Below are positions 1-8,412 of a stretch of 64,000 bases of DNA, piece by piece; within the stretch, counting starts at the first letter, position 1; the number at the start of each line of letters is the position of its first letter. The notes below the pieces were generated by a model. The model was not told where the DNA came from. It worked only from the letters and a program-made list of their open reading frames with translations, and ran no database searches. The DNA is from Algoriphagus ratkowskyi (GTDB lineage Bacteria; Bacteroidota; Bacteroidia; Cytophagales; Cyclobacteriaceae), in NCBI RefSeq assembly GCF_002150505.1, contig NZ_MSSV01000019.1, positions 33,381-97,380 of the forward strand, written 5' to 3'. Position numbers and translations under genes: made by a program.

Positions 1-953
1 ATACCCAGATAGAAGTCTAAGATCTCCTTTTGCTTTTTGGCGAGCAACATCCCGTTTTCGGTGTTCAACGCTTCCAGTAGTGTGTAGTGAAAATCAAAGT
101 TGAACAAGGCCGGTAACCCCGGTAAGAAAGGAGCGACGATTTCCTTTTTGTCATACACCTCTCCTACTAGATAAACATCAGGTTTAATGGCTTCCATTTT
201 GGCGCGAAACTCCTTCCAAAACTCATGATTATCCAATGGTCGATCATCCGGAAAAATATGTTTGGCGGCATCCAATCTAAAGCCATCAACACCCACTTCT
301 TCCAGCCAAAATCTTCCGATTTCATAGATTTCATCCCTCAGCTTTTTACTATCATAATTCAGATCTGGCATTCCTCCGATGAAAAATCCGTAATAAAAAT
401 CTTCTCCGTTTCCCGGATCATGCCATTGTCGGATGTTGTCACTGTCAAGAGTAATGACTTTTTTATTGATGAATTCTGCAATGGTGTCCTTCTGCGCCCA
501 AATGTAATATTCCCGGTATGGATTATCCCGGCCTTTGCGCGCCTCCTCAAACCACGGATGCCCGCTCCCACTGTGATTGATTATCAGATCGATCACGATC
601 TTGATGTCTCGCTTATGCGCTTCTGCCAGTAGATTCTTGAAATCTTCCATCGTGCCATAAGCTGGATGAATGGCTTTGTAGTCCGTCACATCGTATTTAT
701 GATAACTCGGGGAAGGCATGATCGGCATAAACCAAATCGCATTTGCTCCCAACTCCTGAACATAATCCAACTTCTGGGTGACACCATTCAGATCCCCTAT
801 TCCATCCCCATCGCTATCATTGAAAGACTGAACAAAAATCTCATAAGTCACACCCGCTTGAGGCCAGTAGTTTTTGACTTCGGAAAAATCGTCCAATTTA
901 CAGGCAGAAAGTATGGTCATACTTGACATGACTAAAAGTTGAGTGCATTTCAT
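1..953 (-). CDS. GH13 alpha-amylase family lipoprotein (3' end outside window)
   Basis: The gene begins at the ATG complementary to 951-953 and stays open to the left edge, so about 317 N-terminal residues are visible. The protein starts with a short hydrophobic leader ending in the lipobox LSAC (Cys18), so it should be lipid-anchored after export. The GH13 barrel follows: a YEIFVQSF beginning, a DSDGDGIGDLNG loop, the region I motif DLIINH, the nucleophile motif DGFRLDAAKH and the acid/base motif VGEVYD. GH13 enzymes cleave or rearrange alpha-1,4/1,6 glucans. An outer-surface or periplasmic maltodextrin hydrolase fits the nearby GH31, MFS and LacI genes. The start lies just left of the fba terminator hairpin, so it is probably transcribed separately from fba. 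The missing C-terminus prevents a subfamily call (SusG-like, cyclomaltodextrinase or other). Confidence 0.9.
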   Translation of the reverse strand, partial: MKCTQLLVMSSMTILSACKLDDFSEVKNYWPQAGVTYEIFVQSFNDSDGDGIGDLNGVTQKLDYVQELGANAIWFMPIMPSPSYHKYDVTDYKAIHPAYGTMEDFKNLLAEAHKRDIKIVIDLIINHSGSGHPWFEEARKGRDNPYREYYIWAQKDTIAEFINKKVITLDSDNIRQWHDPGNGEDFYYGFFIGGMPDLNYDSKKLRDEIYEIGRFWLEEVGVDGFRLDAAKHIFPDDRPLDNHEFWKEFRAKMEAIKPDVYLVGEVYDKKEIVAPFLPGLPALFNFDFHYTLLEALNTENGMLLAKKQKEILDFYLG

Positions 954-975
954 GGAAGTTGAATTAGATGGAAAA

Positions 976-1006
976 GAAAAAGTCACCTATATTAAGTGAC
1001 TTTTTC
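976..1006 (-). terminator. Intrinsic terminator after fba
   Basis: A perfect 11-bp inverted repeat (GAAAAAGTCAC at 976-986 and GTGACTTTTTC at 996-1006) encloses a 9-nt loop. It lies 20 bp past the fba stop codon and its distal arm supplies a T-run on the minus strand. It separates fba from the downstream amylase gene. Confidence 0.75.
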
Positions 1007-1026
1007 TTCAATAATAAAACTGCAAA

Positions 1027-2088
1027 TTAGTTTCTATTTACAGCATTTAGCATTTCAAATGCTAGTTCAAGACGCTTCACGAAGTTCTCTTCGCCCTTAC
1101 GCAACCAATTTCTTGGGTCGTAGAATTTCTTATTTGGAACATCCGCTCCATCAGGATTGCCCAATTGTGTCTGAAGGTAACCCTCGTTCTTTTTATAGTT
1201 GTTTAAGATACCTTCCCAGAATGCCCATTGCATATCTGTATCGATATTCATCTTGATCGAACCGTAGCTATTTGCTTCTCTGATCTCCTCTAGGGTAGAT
1301 CCAGATCCACCGTGGAACACGAAGTTTAACGGCTTACCAGTTAAGCCATGCTTTTCTTTGATGAAATCCTGAGAGTTCTTCAAGATGATTGGCTTTAAGC
1401 TTACGTTGCCCGGCTTATACACCCCGTGGACGTTACCGAAAGCAGCTGCGATCGTGAATAGATCCCCGATTTCTTTTAAATGCTCATAGGCATAAGCCAC
1501 TTCTTCAGGCTGAGTATAAAGCTTAGAAGAATCAATGTCTGTATTATCTACGCCATCTTCTTCACCACCGGTTACGCCTAGTTCAATTTCAATAGCCATT
1601 TCCAGCTTTTCGAACTCTTTGAAGTAATTGCAAGAGATCTCGACGTTTTCTTCCAAAGGCTCTTCAGAAAGGTCAAGCATGTGAGAGCTATACAGCGGTT
1701 TTTTATGCGTAGCATAATAAGCCTTACCTGCATCCAAAAGTCCGTCTATCCAAGGCAGTAATTTTTTTGCAGCATGATCTGTATGCAAAATAACTGGAAC
1801 ACCGTAAGCTTCAGCCATCAAATGCACGTGATGAGCACCAGAGATGCCACCAGCGATACTCGCCTGCTGCTTGTCATTTGCTAGAGATTTTCCAGCAAAA
1901 AATTGTGCTCCACCATTTGAGAATTGGATGATCACAGGGGAATTCAATTTCTTGGCTGTCTCCAATACTGCGTTCACAGAATTGGTGTTGATCACGTTCA
2001 CTGCTGGCATTGCGAACTCGTTCTCTTTAGCATAAGCATAAAGATCTCTAAGCTCCTCACCGTATTTTACTCCAGGTTTAAATTTCAT
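1027..2088 (-). CDS. fbaA: Class II fructose-bisphosphate aldolase
   Basis: This 353-residue protein is a full-length zinc-dependent aldolase that interconverts fructose-1,6-bisphosphate with glyceraldehyde-3-phosphate and dihydroxyacetone phosphate in cytoplasmic glycolysis and gluconeogenesis. The length and motif order match the class IIa (E. coli FbaA-like) group. The N-terminal barrel strand carries MPAVNVINTNSV, the catalytic/zinc region is ILHTDHAAK, and GNVHGVYKPGNV and FVFHGGSGS hold the later zinc-ligand histidines and the phosphate-binding glycine-rich loop. A SGAHHVH stretch precedes the first zinc motif. The gene is monocistronic: a hairpin terminator follows and a TATCTTTG promoter-like box lies about 70 bp upstream. 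Its neighbours serve alpha-glucan breakdown, so it may support use of the hexose they release, but this is a core enzyme and the linkage need not be functional. Confidence 0.97.
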   Translation of the reverse strand: MKFKPGVKYGEELRDLYAYAKENEFAMPAVNVINTNSVNAVLETAKKLNSPVIIQFSNGGAQFFAGKSLANDKQQASIAGGISGAHHVHLMAEAYGVPVILHTDHAAKKLLPWIDGLLDAGKAYYATHKKPLYSSHMLDLSEEPLEENVEISCNYFKEFEKLEMAIEIELGVTGGEEDGVDNTDIDSSKLYTQPEEVAYAYEHLKEIGDLFTIAAAFGNVHGVYKPGNVSLKPIILKNSQDFIKEKHGLTGKPLNFVFHGGSGSTLEEIREANSYGSIKMNIDTDMQWAFWEGILNNYKKNEGYLQTQLGNPDGADVPNKKFYDPRNWLRKGEENFVKRLELAFEMLNAVNRN

Positions 2089-2154
2089 ATCGTATTAGGT
2101 TTGTTTATTTCTAATTGATTAGACCAGATAGGTACTGTTAATCATCGTAAGCTT

Positions 2155-2162
2155 CAAAGATA
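2155..2162 (-). promoter_or_regulatory. Possible -7 promoter box for fba
   Basis: The minus strand reads TATCTTTG here, matching the Bacteroidetes -7 consensus TAnnTTTG, about 70 bp before the fba start. I could not place a matching -33 TTG at 19-21 bp, so the call is tentative. The rest of 2089-2449 shows no gene that I can support. Confidence 0.4.
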
Positions 2163-2449
2163 TAAATCCCTCCCTTATAATTACCCACATCCAATTCTAA
2201 AATATTGTTCACAAAAGCATTTCTCTGTACGCAATCGATTTCAAAGATTACATTAAGCGAAAAATAAAAATTCGATTATTTTCTCAGATTTGGTAACCAA
2301 TAATTAAGCATACAGGTTATAAGTGAACAATTTCTCAGAGCTGTGCTGAAAGGAATCAGCTAAAAAATAGTTAGGCAAATTCCTTCAAAAAACAATAGCT
2401 TGTAACTTGCAGACGTAAAATCAAACCATACTTTTTATACATATACCTC

Positions 2450-3481
2450 ATGAAACTAGGTCAAGCTACTATTAAAGATATAGCGAGAGAACTTAACCTC
2501 TCCGCTTCTACCATATCCAGAGCGTTAAAAGACTACCCTGGTATCAGTGATGAGACTAAGCGAAGAGTAAAGGAGGTAGCCAAGAATATGAATTACAGAC
2601 CGAATGCCATTGCGCTCTCCCTTCGCAAAAGCAGATCATTTACCATCGGTGTTATTATCCCAGAGGTAGTCCATTTTTTCTTCTCAACTGTGATCAGTGG
2701 AATAGAGGACATCGCTCAATCTAGAGGCTACAATGTCATTCTTTCCCAATCCAATGAGAAATTAGACCGTGAAATTTCCAGTATTGAAACTATGCTTTCC
2801 AATCAAATCGACGGAGTATTGGTGAGTTATTCTAAAGAGACCGAGTCATTTGATCACTTCACCCGAGTACTGGATCAGGGATTCCCTATTGTTTTTTTTG
2901 ACCGAGCTCCAGCTATTCCCAATGCCATCAATGTGATGGTAGCTGATTACCAAGGAGCTTATGACGCTACAATACATTTAATCAGTCAAGGTTACAAAAA
3001 TATTGTGCACCTCTCAGGCCCAAAAGCCCTTAAAATAAGCATTGATCGGGAACAAGGCTATAGAGATGCTTTGGAGAAAAATGGGATATCAGTGAACCCA
3101 GCGAATATAATTGAATGCCCACTCGGCACTTTGGAAGAAGGCCAGAGATTAGTTTCAGAGTTGTTCAATTCACTTCCAGAACGCCCAGATGCATTTTTCT
3201 CCTGCAATGACATAGGAGCTGTTGGCGCGATGAAGGCATGCCGGGATATCGGTTTGAAGATCCCATTGGAAGTCGGGATTGTCGGATTTAGTGATTGGCA
3301 GTTTTGCGCTATGCTAGACCCACAACTCTCCTCAGTATCCCAACCGGGATTTATGATGGGCGCTAGAGCTACAGAGATTTTAATTGATATTATTGAGAAG
3401 AAGCTTGATGTTGAAACGATGGAGAGAAACTTGATTTTGGAAACGAAACTGATGGAAAGAGATTCATCAAGAAGATTTTAA
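2450..3481 (+). CDS. LacI-family transcriptional regulator
   Basis: This 343-residue protein has the standard LacI layout. An N-terminal helix-turn-helix occupies roughly residues 7-27 (TIKDIARELNLSASTISRAL), followed by the hinge region YRPNAIALSLRKSR. A periplasmic-binding-protein-like sensor domain begins with TIGVIIPEV. The sensor shows the usual FFDRAP, DREQGY and FFSCND motifs. Such proteins bind palindromic operators and release or bind DNA on sensing a sugar or sugar phosphate. The gene lies directly upstream of the GH31 glucosidase and MFS transporter, and a CAAACGTTTG palindrome sits between them, so it probably controls this alpha-glucan locus. The inducer is not evident; maltose or a glucose oligomer is inferred from the neighbours. 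The ATG is preceded by an AT-rich leader without a strong ribosome-binding site, as is normal in this phylum. Confidence 0.94.
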   Translation: MKLGQATIKDIARELNLSASTISRALKDYPGISDETKRRVKEVAKNMNYRPNAIALSLRKSRSFTIGVIIPEVVHFFFSTVISGIEDIAQSRGYNVILSQSNEKLDREISSIETMLSNQIDGVLVSYSKETESFDHFTRVLDQGFPIVFFDRAPAIPNAINVMVADYQGAYDATIHLISQGYKNIVHLSGPKALKISIDREQGYRDALEKNGISVNPANIIECPLGTLEEGQRLVSELFNSLPERPDAFFSCNDIGAVGAMKACRDIGLKIPLEVGIVGFSDWQFCAMLDPQLSSVSQPGFMMGARATEILIDIIEKKLDVETMERNLILETKLMERDSSRRF

Positions 3482-3513
3482 AAAAAAAAACTTCTTTTTT
3501 TCTCGGTTATTTG

Positions 3514-3523
3514 CAAACGTTTG
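3514..3523. promoter_or_regulatory. LacI-type operator candidate
   Basis: CAAACGTTTG is a perfect 10-bp palindrome with the central CG typical of LacI-family operators. It sits 33 bp after the regulator stop codon and about 140 bp before the GH31 start, where it could control the GH31-MFS operon. Confidence 0.55.
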
Positions 3524-3665
3524 AATAGGTCAAATTTCCAAATCAAGGCATATACCCTACTGCTTAGCTCCTGAATTATTTGCATTGCCTGAGTTCCAGT
3601 ATTTTTAAGATTAATTTTTGGTCCTAAATTAGTTTCGCTTCTGAATGATTTAGCAAAACTTATAC

Positions 3666-6104
3666 ATGATCAATACCAACCAAGTGCCCTCCCAAAACCA
3701 GTCTTCTTCACGATATATTCCTATAGGTAAAATTGGAAAATGGACAAAAACCAGTAACGGATTTTTAGCAGAAAGTGAAGTAGCGCAAGTTAAAATAAGT
3801 GTTTTCCGTGAGGGAACATTGAGAATTCAAGCTTCACAAAACTCTACTTTTGATCCTAACCCTTACTCGGTAATAGCTGAGGCTGCACCTGTCGAATTCT
3901 CCCTTGAAGAAAGGGAAGATTACTTAATACTCAAGACCTCACTTATTCACCTTCAGTTTGAATTGCTTAATGGGATTTGCACATTTTTTGATGCATCGGG
4001 TACACTTCTTAATAAGGATGACTCATTGGGGATTTCGTGGATAGGAACAGAAGTGACCTGCTACAAGGAACTTCAGGTAGATGAAAAATTTATCGGTCTC
4101 GGAGAAAAAACTGGAGATCTAAATCGTAGAGGAAGAGCTTATACCAACTGGAATACAGATTACTTCGGTTACGGAATCAATGATGATCCACTCTATGCAA
4201 GTATTCCATTCTATATAGGGCTGATAGATCAAAAAGCCTATGGGATTTATTTAGACAATACGCATAAAAGTGTCTTCAATTTTGGAGCATCAAACAATCG
4301 GTTTGCTTATTTCAATGCTGAAGATGGAGACATGGATTATTATTTCATCCATCAGCCAAGTGTCGCGGAGATCATCAGTAGCTATACTGAGCTGACTGGA
4401 AAGATGAAAATGCCTCCCAAATGGGCACTGGGATATCAGCAATGTAGATATTCCTATTATCCTGACACAGAAGTATTGACACTGGCTAGTACTTTTCGAG
4501 ATAAAGATATGCCTGCTGATGTGATCTACTTGGATATCCACCACATGGAGGAGTATAAAGTATTCAGCTTTGATGGGGAGAAATTCACGGATCCAAAAGG
4601 ACTCATTTTAAAACTAAAAGAAAAAGGCTTTCGAGTGGTTGTCATCCTAGACCCGGGAATTAAAACCCAAGTAGGCTATGCTCCCTTCGAAGAAGGGACA
4701 GCTCAGGGACTATTTGTTCAATATCCAGACGGCAAAGCATATGAAGGTCAAGTATGGCCTGGCTGGTGCACATTTCCTGATTTCACAAATCCAAAAACTC
4801 GTGCTTGGTGGATGGAAAAAATGGCTTTTTACACAGAAGCTGGGGTGGATGGCTTCTGGACTGATATGAATGAACCTGCTTCTTGGGGGCAGTTTACACC
4901 TAATTTGATCGAGTTTGATTATGATGGAAATACTGCGTCCCATCGTAAAGCAAGAAATATCTACGGCATGCAAATGGCCAAAAGCACCCAGGAAGGTTCA
5001 GAAGCAAATCTTCCAAATCGGCGACCATTCGTTTTGACAAGAGCAGGATTTGCAGGTGTGCAACGCTTTGCAGCAATCTGGACTGGAGACAATGTCTCCA
5101 CTGAAGAACACATGCTGGCAGGCGTGAGATTAGTCAATAGCTTAGGCCTAAGTGGATTATCCTTTTCAGGATACGATGTAGGAGGTTTTGCAGGAGAATC
5201 CACGAAATCTCTTTTTGCCCGATGGATGAGCATCGCTACTTTCTCACCACTTTTTCGTTCGCATTCAATGATCAATAGCAATGATGCAGAGCCCTGGGCC
5301 TTTGGTGAAGAAGTGGAAGAGATCTCAAGAACCTACATGAAGCTACGCTACAAGTTGATGCCTACTATTTATAGCAAGTTTCGTCAAAGTAGCCAGACTG
5401 GATTGCCAGTTGCTGCTAGTTTGGCCATAGCATATTCAGATGATCCACTAGTATTCCTTCCTAGCTACCAAAACCAGTATTTATTCTGTGATTCTTTCCT
5501 AATAGCACCAGTAGAAAGCTATAAAGAAATCATGAAAGTCTATTTGCCAAAAGGCGACTGGTACTACTTTTTCACGGACCAACCATCCAAAGGAGGCCAA
5601 GTCATTTATCAAGATTGTCCTTTGAATAATCTACCAGTATTCATCAAAGCGGGAAGTATTCTAGCGATGCAAAATAGCGTCGCCCACACCGCTGCTAAAA
5701 ATGATGGAGTACTTAGAATTCACCTTTATGCAGGTGCGGAAGGAAGTGAATATGTTCATTATGAAGACGATGGAGTAAGCTATGACTTCGAAACTGGGGC
5801 CTACCTCGAGCGGATTTTTACCTATTCTCCAGAAAACCAAAAACTTTCTATCAGTGAAGCAACAGGAAGCTTTCCAAGTCAATTTGACGTCATTAGGATT
5901 TATCTTCATGGTTTCACTAGTGACAAAATTATGATGGGTAAAAAAACCCTATCTGTAAACAAAAAGAGCTTTGCATTTCTAGATAAATTGAGTGAGTTTG
6001 ATCCCCTACCGGATCTTGGCTTTCCACATTTATCCATTCCCAACTTGCAATTCGTAGATATCTCCATCCTATCCACCAAGATGGAAATCACAGGTTTAGT
6101 TTAA
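3666..6104 (+). CDS. GH31 family alpha-glucosidase
   Basis: This 812-residue glycoside hydrolase family 31 enzyme should release glucose from the non-reducing end of maltose or malto-oligosaccharides. The N-terminal beta-sandwich is followed by the catalytic barrel with the nucleophile motif GFWTDMNEPASWG (Asp400) and the acid/base motif WTGDN (Asp475). A further signature, GLSGLSFSGYDVGGF, and the C-terminal beta-sandwich (KAGSILAMQ, HYEDDG) complete a typical full-length family member. There is no signal peptide or lipobox, so the enzyme is expected in the cytoplasm, where it would act on sugar imported by the transporter encoded 30 bp downstream. The two genes are almost certainly one operon. 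Alpha-xylosidase activity is an alternative within GH31, but the LacI, MFS and GH13 context favours alpha-glucan use. Confidence 0.95.
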   Translation: MINTNQVPSQNQSSSRYIPIGKIGKWTKTSNGFLAESEVAQVKISVFREGTLRIQASQNSTFDPNPYSVIAEAAPVEFSLEEREDYLILKTSLIHLQFELLNGICTFFDASGTLLNKDDSLGISWIGTEVTCYKELQVDEKFIGLGEKTGDLNRRGRAYTNWNTDYFGYGINDDPLYASIPFYIGLIDQKAYGIYLDNTHKSVFNFGASNNRFAYFNAEDGDMDYYFIHQPSVAEIISSYTELTGKMKMPPKWALGYQQCRYSYYPDTEVLTLASTFRDKDMPADVIYLDIHHMEEYKVFSFDGEKFTDPKGLILKLKEKGFRVVVILDPGIKTQVGYAPFEEGTAQGLFVQYPDGKAYEGQVWPGWCTFPDFTNPKTRAWWMEKMAFYTEAGVDGFWTDMNEPASWGQFTPNLIEFDYDGNTASHRKARNIYGMQMAKSTQEGSEANLPNRRPFVLTRAGFAGVQRFAAIWTGDNVSTEEHMLAGVRLVNSLGLSGLSFSGYDVGGFAGESTKSLFARWMSIATFSPLFRSHSMINSNDAEPWAFGEEVEEISRTYMKLRYKLMPTIYSKFRQSSQTGLPVAASLAIAYSDDPLVFLPSYQNQYLFCDSFLIAPVESYKEIMKVYLPKGDWYYFFTDQPSKGGQVIYQDCPLNNLPVFIKAGSILAMQNSVAHTAAKNDGVLRIHLYAGAEGSEYVHYEDDGVSYDFETGAYLERIFTYSPENQKLSISEATGSFPSQFDVIRIYLHGFTSDKIMMGKKTLSVNKKSFAFLDKLSEFDPLPDLGFPHLSIPNLQFVDISILSTKMEITGLV

Positions 6105-6134
6105 CTTCAAAACTTCCGTTTCAATTTAACCCAA

Positions 6135-7460
6135 ATGACCAATTATAAAAAGAAGTTAGATTTCTGGCAAATTTGGAACATGAGTTTTGGCATGTTAGGA
6201 ATTCAATTTGGGTTTGCGTTACAAGGCGGATTCATGTCCAGAATATTCCAAACTCTGGGTGCAGATAAAGATGCTATCCCAATGCTCTGGATCGCCGCAC
6301 CCCTAACGGGTCTTCTGATTCAGCCGATCGTAGGATACATGAGCGACCGCACATGGCACTGGAAATTTGGAAGAAGAAAACCTTACTTTTTTGTTGGCGC
6401 GATGCTTAGTTCAATTGCACTTTTCTTCACCCCCTACTCATCTGCATTATGGATGGCAGCAGGAGCCTTATGGATTTTAGATGCCTCAATCAACATTAGT
6501 ATGGAGCCTTTTCGGGCATTGGTAGCAGATAAACTTCCAGACTCCCAGCGCTCCTATGGTTTTGTAGTGCAGACACTTATTATCGGTACCGGTACTTGGA
6601 TAGCTTCCAATTTGCCTTGGATGATGACTCAACTAGGTGTGCCAAACACTGCTCCAGAAGGTGTAGTCCCTGATTCAGTTAAGTATGCTTTCGCGATAGG
6701 CGCTTTCGTGCTATTTTCTTCAATATTATATACTATTCTAAAAACGAAAGAATATCCGCCTGAAGACATGGAGGAATTTGAGGCTGAAAAAGCCAAAAGC
6801 AAAGGATTCCTAGTTGGAATTAAAGAGATTTTTGGGAGCATTGCAGATATGCCATTGGTAATGAAGCAACTTGGAGTAGTGCAGTTCTTCTCTTGGTTTG
6901 CGTTTTTCACCATGTGGAGTTTTGCCACCCCAGCGATCACAGAGCATATCTTTGGAGCGACTGATACAAGTTCTGCAGCGTATAATGATGCTGCCGACAG
7001 TGTGGGGAACTACCTAGGTACTTATGGTTTGATGTCCATGTTTGCTGCTTTGGTTTTGTCCTTTTTCACCAGTAAATATAAAATCAACCGTAAGCTTTTG
7101 CATTTAGTCAGTCTAGTAGCTGGAGGAGTAGGCTTTATTATGATATATTTTATCACTGAGCCGTGGATGCTTCATATATGTTTTGCTTTTGTTGGAATCG
7201 CTTGGGCAAGCATTCTATCGATGCCGTATGCGATGCTTTCAAGCTCAGTGGATCCAAAGAAAATGGGGGTTTATATGGGGATTTTTAATATGTTCATCGT
7301 GATCCCGCAAATAATAGCAGCACTTGGCGGAGTAAATTTACTTTACAAGCTACTATTCGGGGAAGCGGTGATCAACACGATGCTCCTCGCTGGAACACTG
7401 CTCATTATTGCAGGATTGAGTAATCTGCTGATCACAGACCGGAAAGCTGCTCATGATTAA
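6135..7460 (+). CDS. MFS sugar transporter (maltose/glycoside type)
   Basis: This 441-residue integral membrane protein has about 12 hydrophobic segments. Its N-terminal signature WQIWNMSFGMLGIQFGFALQ and the loop YMSDRTWHWKFGRRKPYF (conserved D-R-x-x-x-x-x-G-R-R) are characteristic of the SLC45/GPH-like sugar:cation symporters of the major facilitator superfamily. Relatives in Bacteroidetes are annotated as maltose or oligosaccharide:proton symporters. It follows the GH31 gene by 30 bp and would move maltose or short maltodextrins across the inner membrane for the cytoplasmic glucosidase. There is a charged cytoplasmic loop in the middle (EDMEEFEAEKAKSKG) and the second half ends with a normal final helix, so the protein looks complete. 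Substrate is inferred from context. Confidence 0.92.
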   Translation: MTNYKKKLDFWQIWNMSFGMLGIQFGFALQGGFMSRIFQTLGADKDAIPMLWIAAPLTGLLIQPIVGYMSDRTWHWKFGRRKPYFFVGAMLSSIALFFTPYSSALWMAAGALWILDASINISMEPFRALVADKLPDSQRSYGFVVQTLIIGTGTWIASNLPWMMTQLGVPNTAPEGVVPDSVKYAFAIGAFVLFSSILYTILKTKEYPPEDMEEFEAEKAKSKGFLVGIKEIFGSIADMPLVMKQLGVVQFFSWFAFFTMWSFATPAITEHIFGATDTSSAAYNDAADSVGNYLGTYGLMSMFAALVLSFFTSKYKINRKLLHLVSLVAGGVGFIMIYFITEPWMLHICFAFVGIAWASILSMPYAMLSSSVDPKKMGVYMGIFNMFIVIPQIIAALGGVNLLYKLLFGEAVINTMLLAGTLLIIAGLSNLLITDRKAAHD

Positions 7461-7511
7461 AAACGTATAGATAATTTCTGTGAGCGGAATCTTATTTTGA
7501 GTTGCGGTTCA

Positions 7512-7519
7512 TACCTTTG
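7512..7519 (+). promoter_or_regulatory. Possible -7 promoter box
   Basis: TACCTTTG matches the Bacteroidetes -7 element TAnnTTTG and is 20 bp before the ATG at 7540. No clear -33 TTG occurs at the usual distance. It suggests that the next gene has its own promoter despite lying only 79 bp after the MFS gene. Confidence 0.4.
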
Positions 7520-7539
7520 GAGTTATCAAATCTGAACCT

Positions 7540-8412
7540 ATGAAAACTCTTAGAATCACCGGTGTTCCTGAGCATTTTAATTTTCCTTGGAGAAATGTAG
7601 TTGCTGCCCAACCCTTTCTCAAGGATGGCATAAAGCTACACTGGACAGATGAATCGAGAGGTTCTGGACAGATGAATAAGGATTTAAGAGAAGACAATAC
7701 CGACGTCGCCATCGTACTAACGGAAAGTTTTTTAAAGGATTTTGAAGCGGGTAATCCTTCGAAAATGATTGGTTATCATGTCATTTCTCCCTTAAACTGG
7801 GGAATTCATATATCGGGAAATTCTAAAGTGAATTCACTTGATGAAATACAAAATCCAACATTTTTAATCAGCAGAATTGGTTCTGGGTCTCAATTGATGA
7901 GCTATGTCCTAGCTAAGCGCGAAGGCTGGAATACCGAAAATGTGGAATTTAAAATAGTTAATAACTTACCTGGAGCGCTGGAAGAGATGTCCTCAGAAAA
8001 GCCAGAGATGTTTTTGTGGGAAAAGTACACAACCAAACCATGGGTAGATGCTGGGCAAATGAAGCGAATAGGTGAAGTTCCTAGTCCTTGGCCTTGTTTT
8101 GCGATTATTGCTACAGAAAAAGCACTGGCTGAATTTGATGATGTGATTTTTCAATTGAGAGACTTAGTCTATCAAGAGTCGTTGAAGCTTATGGACAGTT
8201 CTTCTGCGGTAGCAGATATATCCAAAATTTACGAGCTAAATGAAACTGACGTAAAAGAATGGATTGCGCAGACGACTTGGGCGATTGATGCTGGAATCTC
8301 CAAGAATCAGCTAATAACTTCTATGAACACAATGAGAACATTAGGTATTATCTCAGGAGAAATCCAACTGGAAAAGGTACTAACCTACGATCAGGTACTA
8401 ATTACTGATTAA
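7540..8412 (+). CDS. Cytoplasmic periplasmic-binding-protein-like protein (Ca3427/NMT1-like fold)
   Basis: This 290-residue protein begins LRITGVPEHFNFPW and looks like a type 2 periplasmic-binding fold: a ligand-loop region (WTDESRGSGQMNKDL), a second lobe (SRIGSGSQLMSYVLAKREGW) and a return segment (GEVPSPWPCFAIIAT). The VPEHF start and the order of motifs recall the Ca3427-like group of the NMT1/THI5-like family, which is known in fungi and some bacteria (recognition from memory, moderate confidence). It has no signal peptide, lipobox or adjacent ABC permease, so a transport role is unlikely; an intracellular sensor or enzyme-like role is possible but not shown. Its last 15 bp overlap, tail to tail, the 3' end of the convergent histidine-kinase gene. 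The C-terminal ~60 residues extend beyond the minimal fold. Confidence 0.8.
   Translation: MKTLRITGVPEHFNFPWRNVVAAQPFLKDGIKLHWTDESRGSGQMNKDLREDNTDVAIVLTESFLKDFEAGNPSKMIGYHVISPLNWGIHISGNSKVNSLDEIQNPTFLISRIGSGSQLMSYVLAKREGWNTENVEFKIVNNLPGALEEMSSEKPEMFLWEKYTTKPWVDAGQMKRIGEVPSPWPCFAIIATEKALAEFDDVIFQLRDLVYQESLKLMDSSSAVADISKIYELNETDVKEWIAQTTWAIDAGISKNQLITSMNTMRTLGIISGEIQLEKVLTYDQVLITD

Noticed and set aside
225..926. Plus-strand open frames in the first kilobase
   Set aside because: They lie antisense to the GH13 amylase gene, whose minus-strand frame shows catalytic motifs throughout. The plus-strand frames have no family resemblance.
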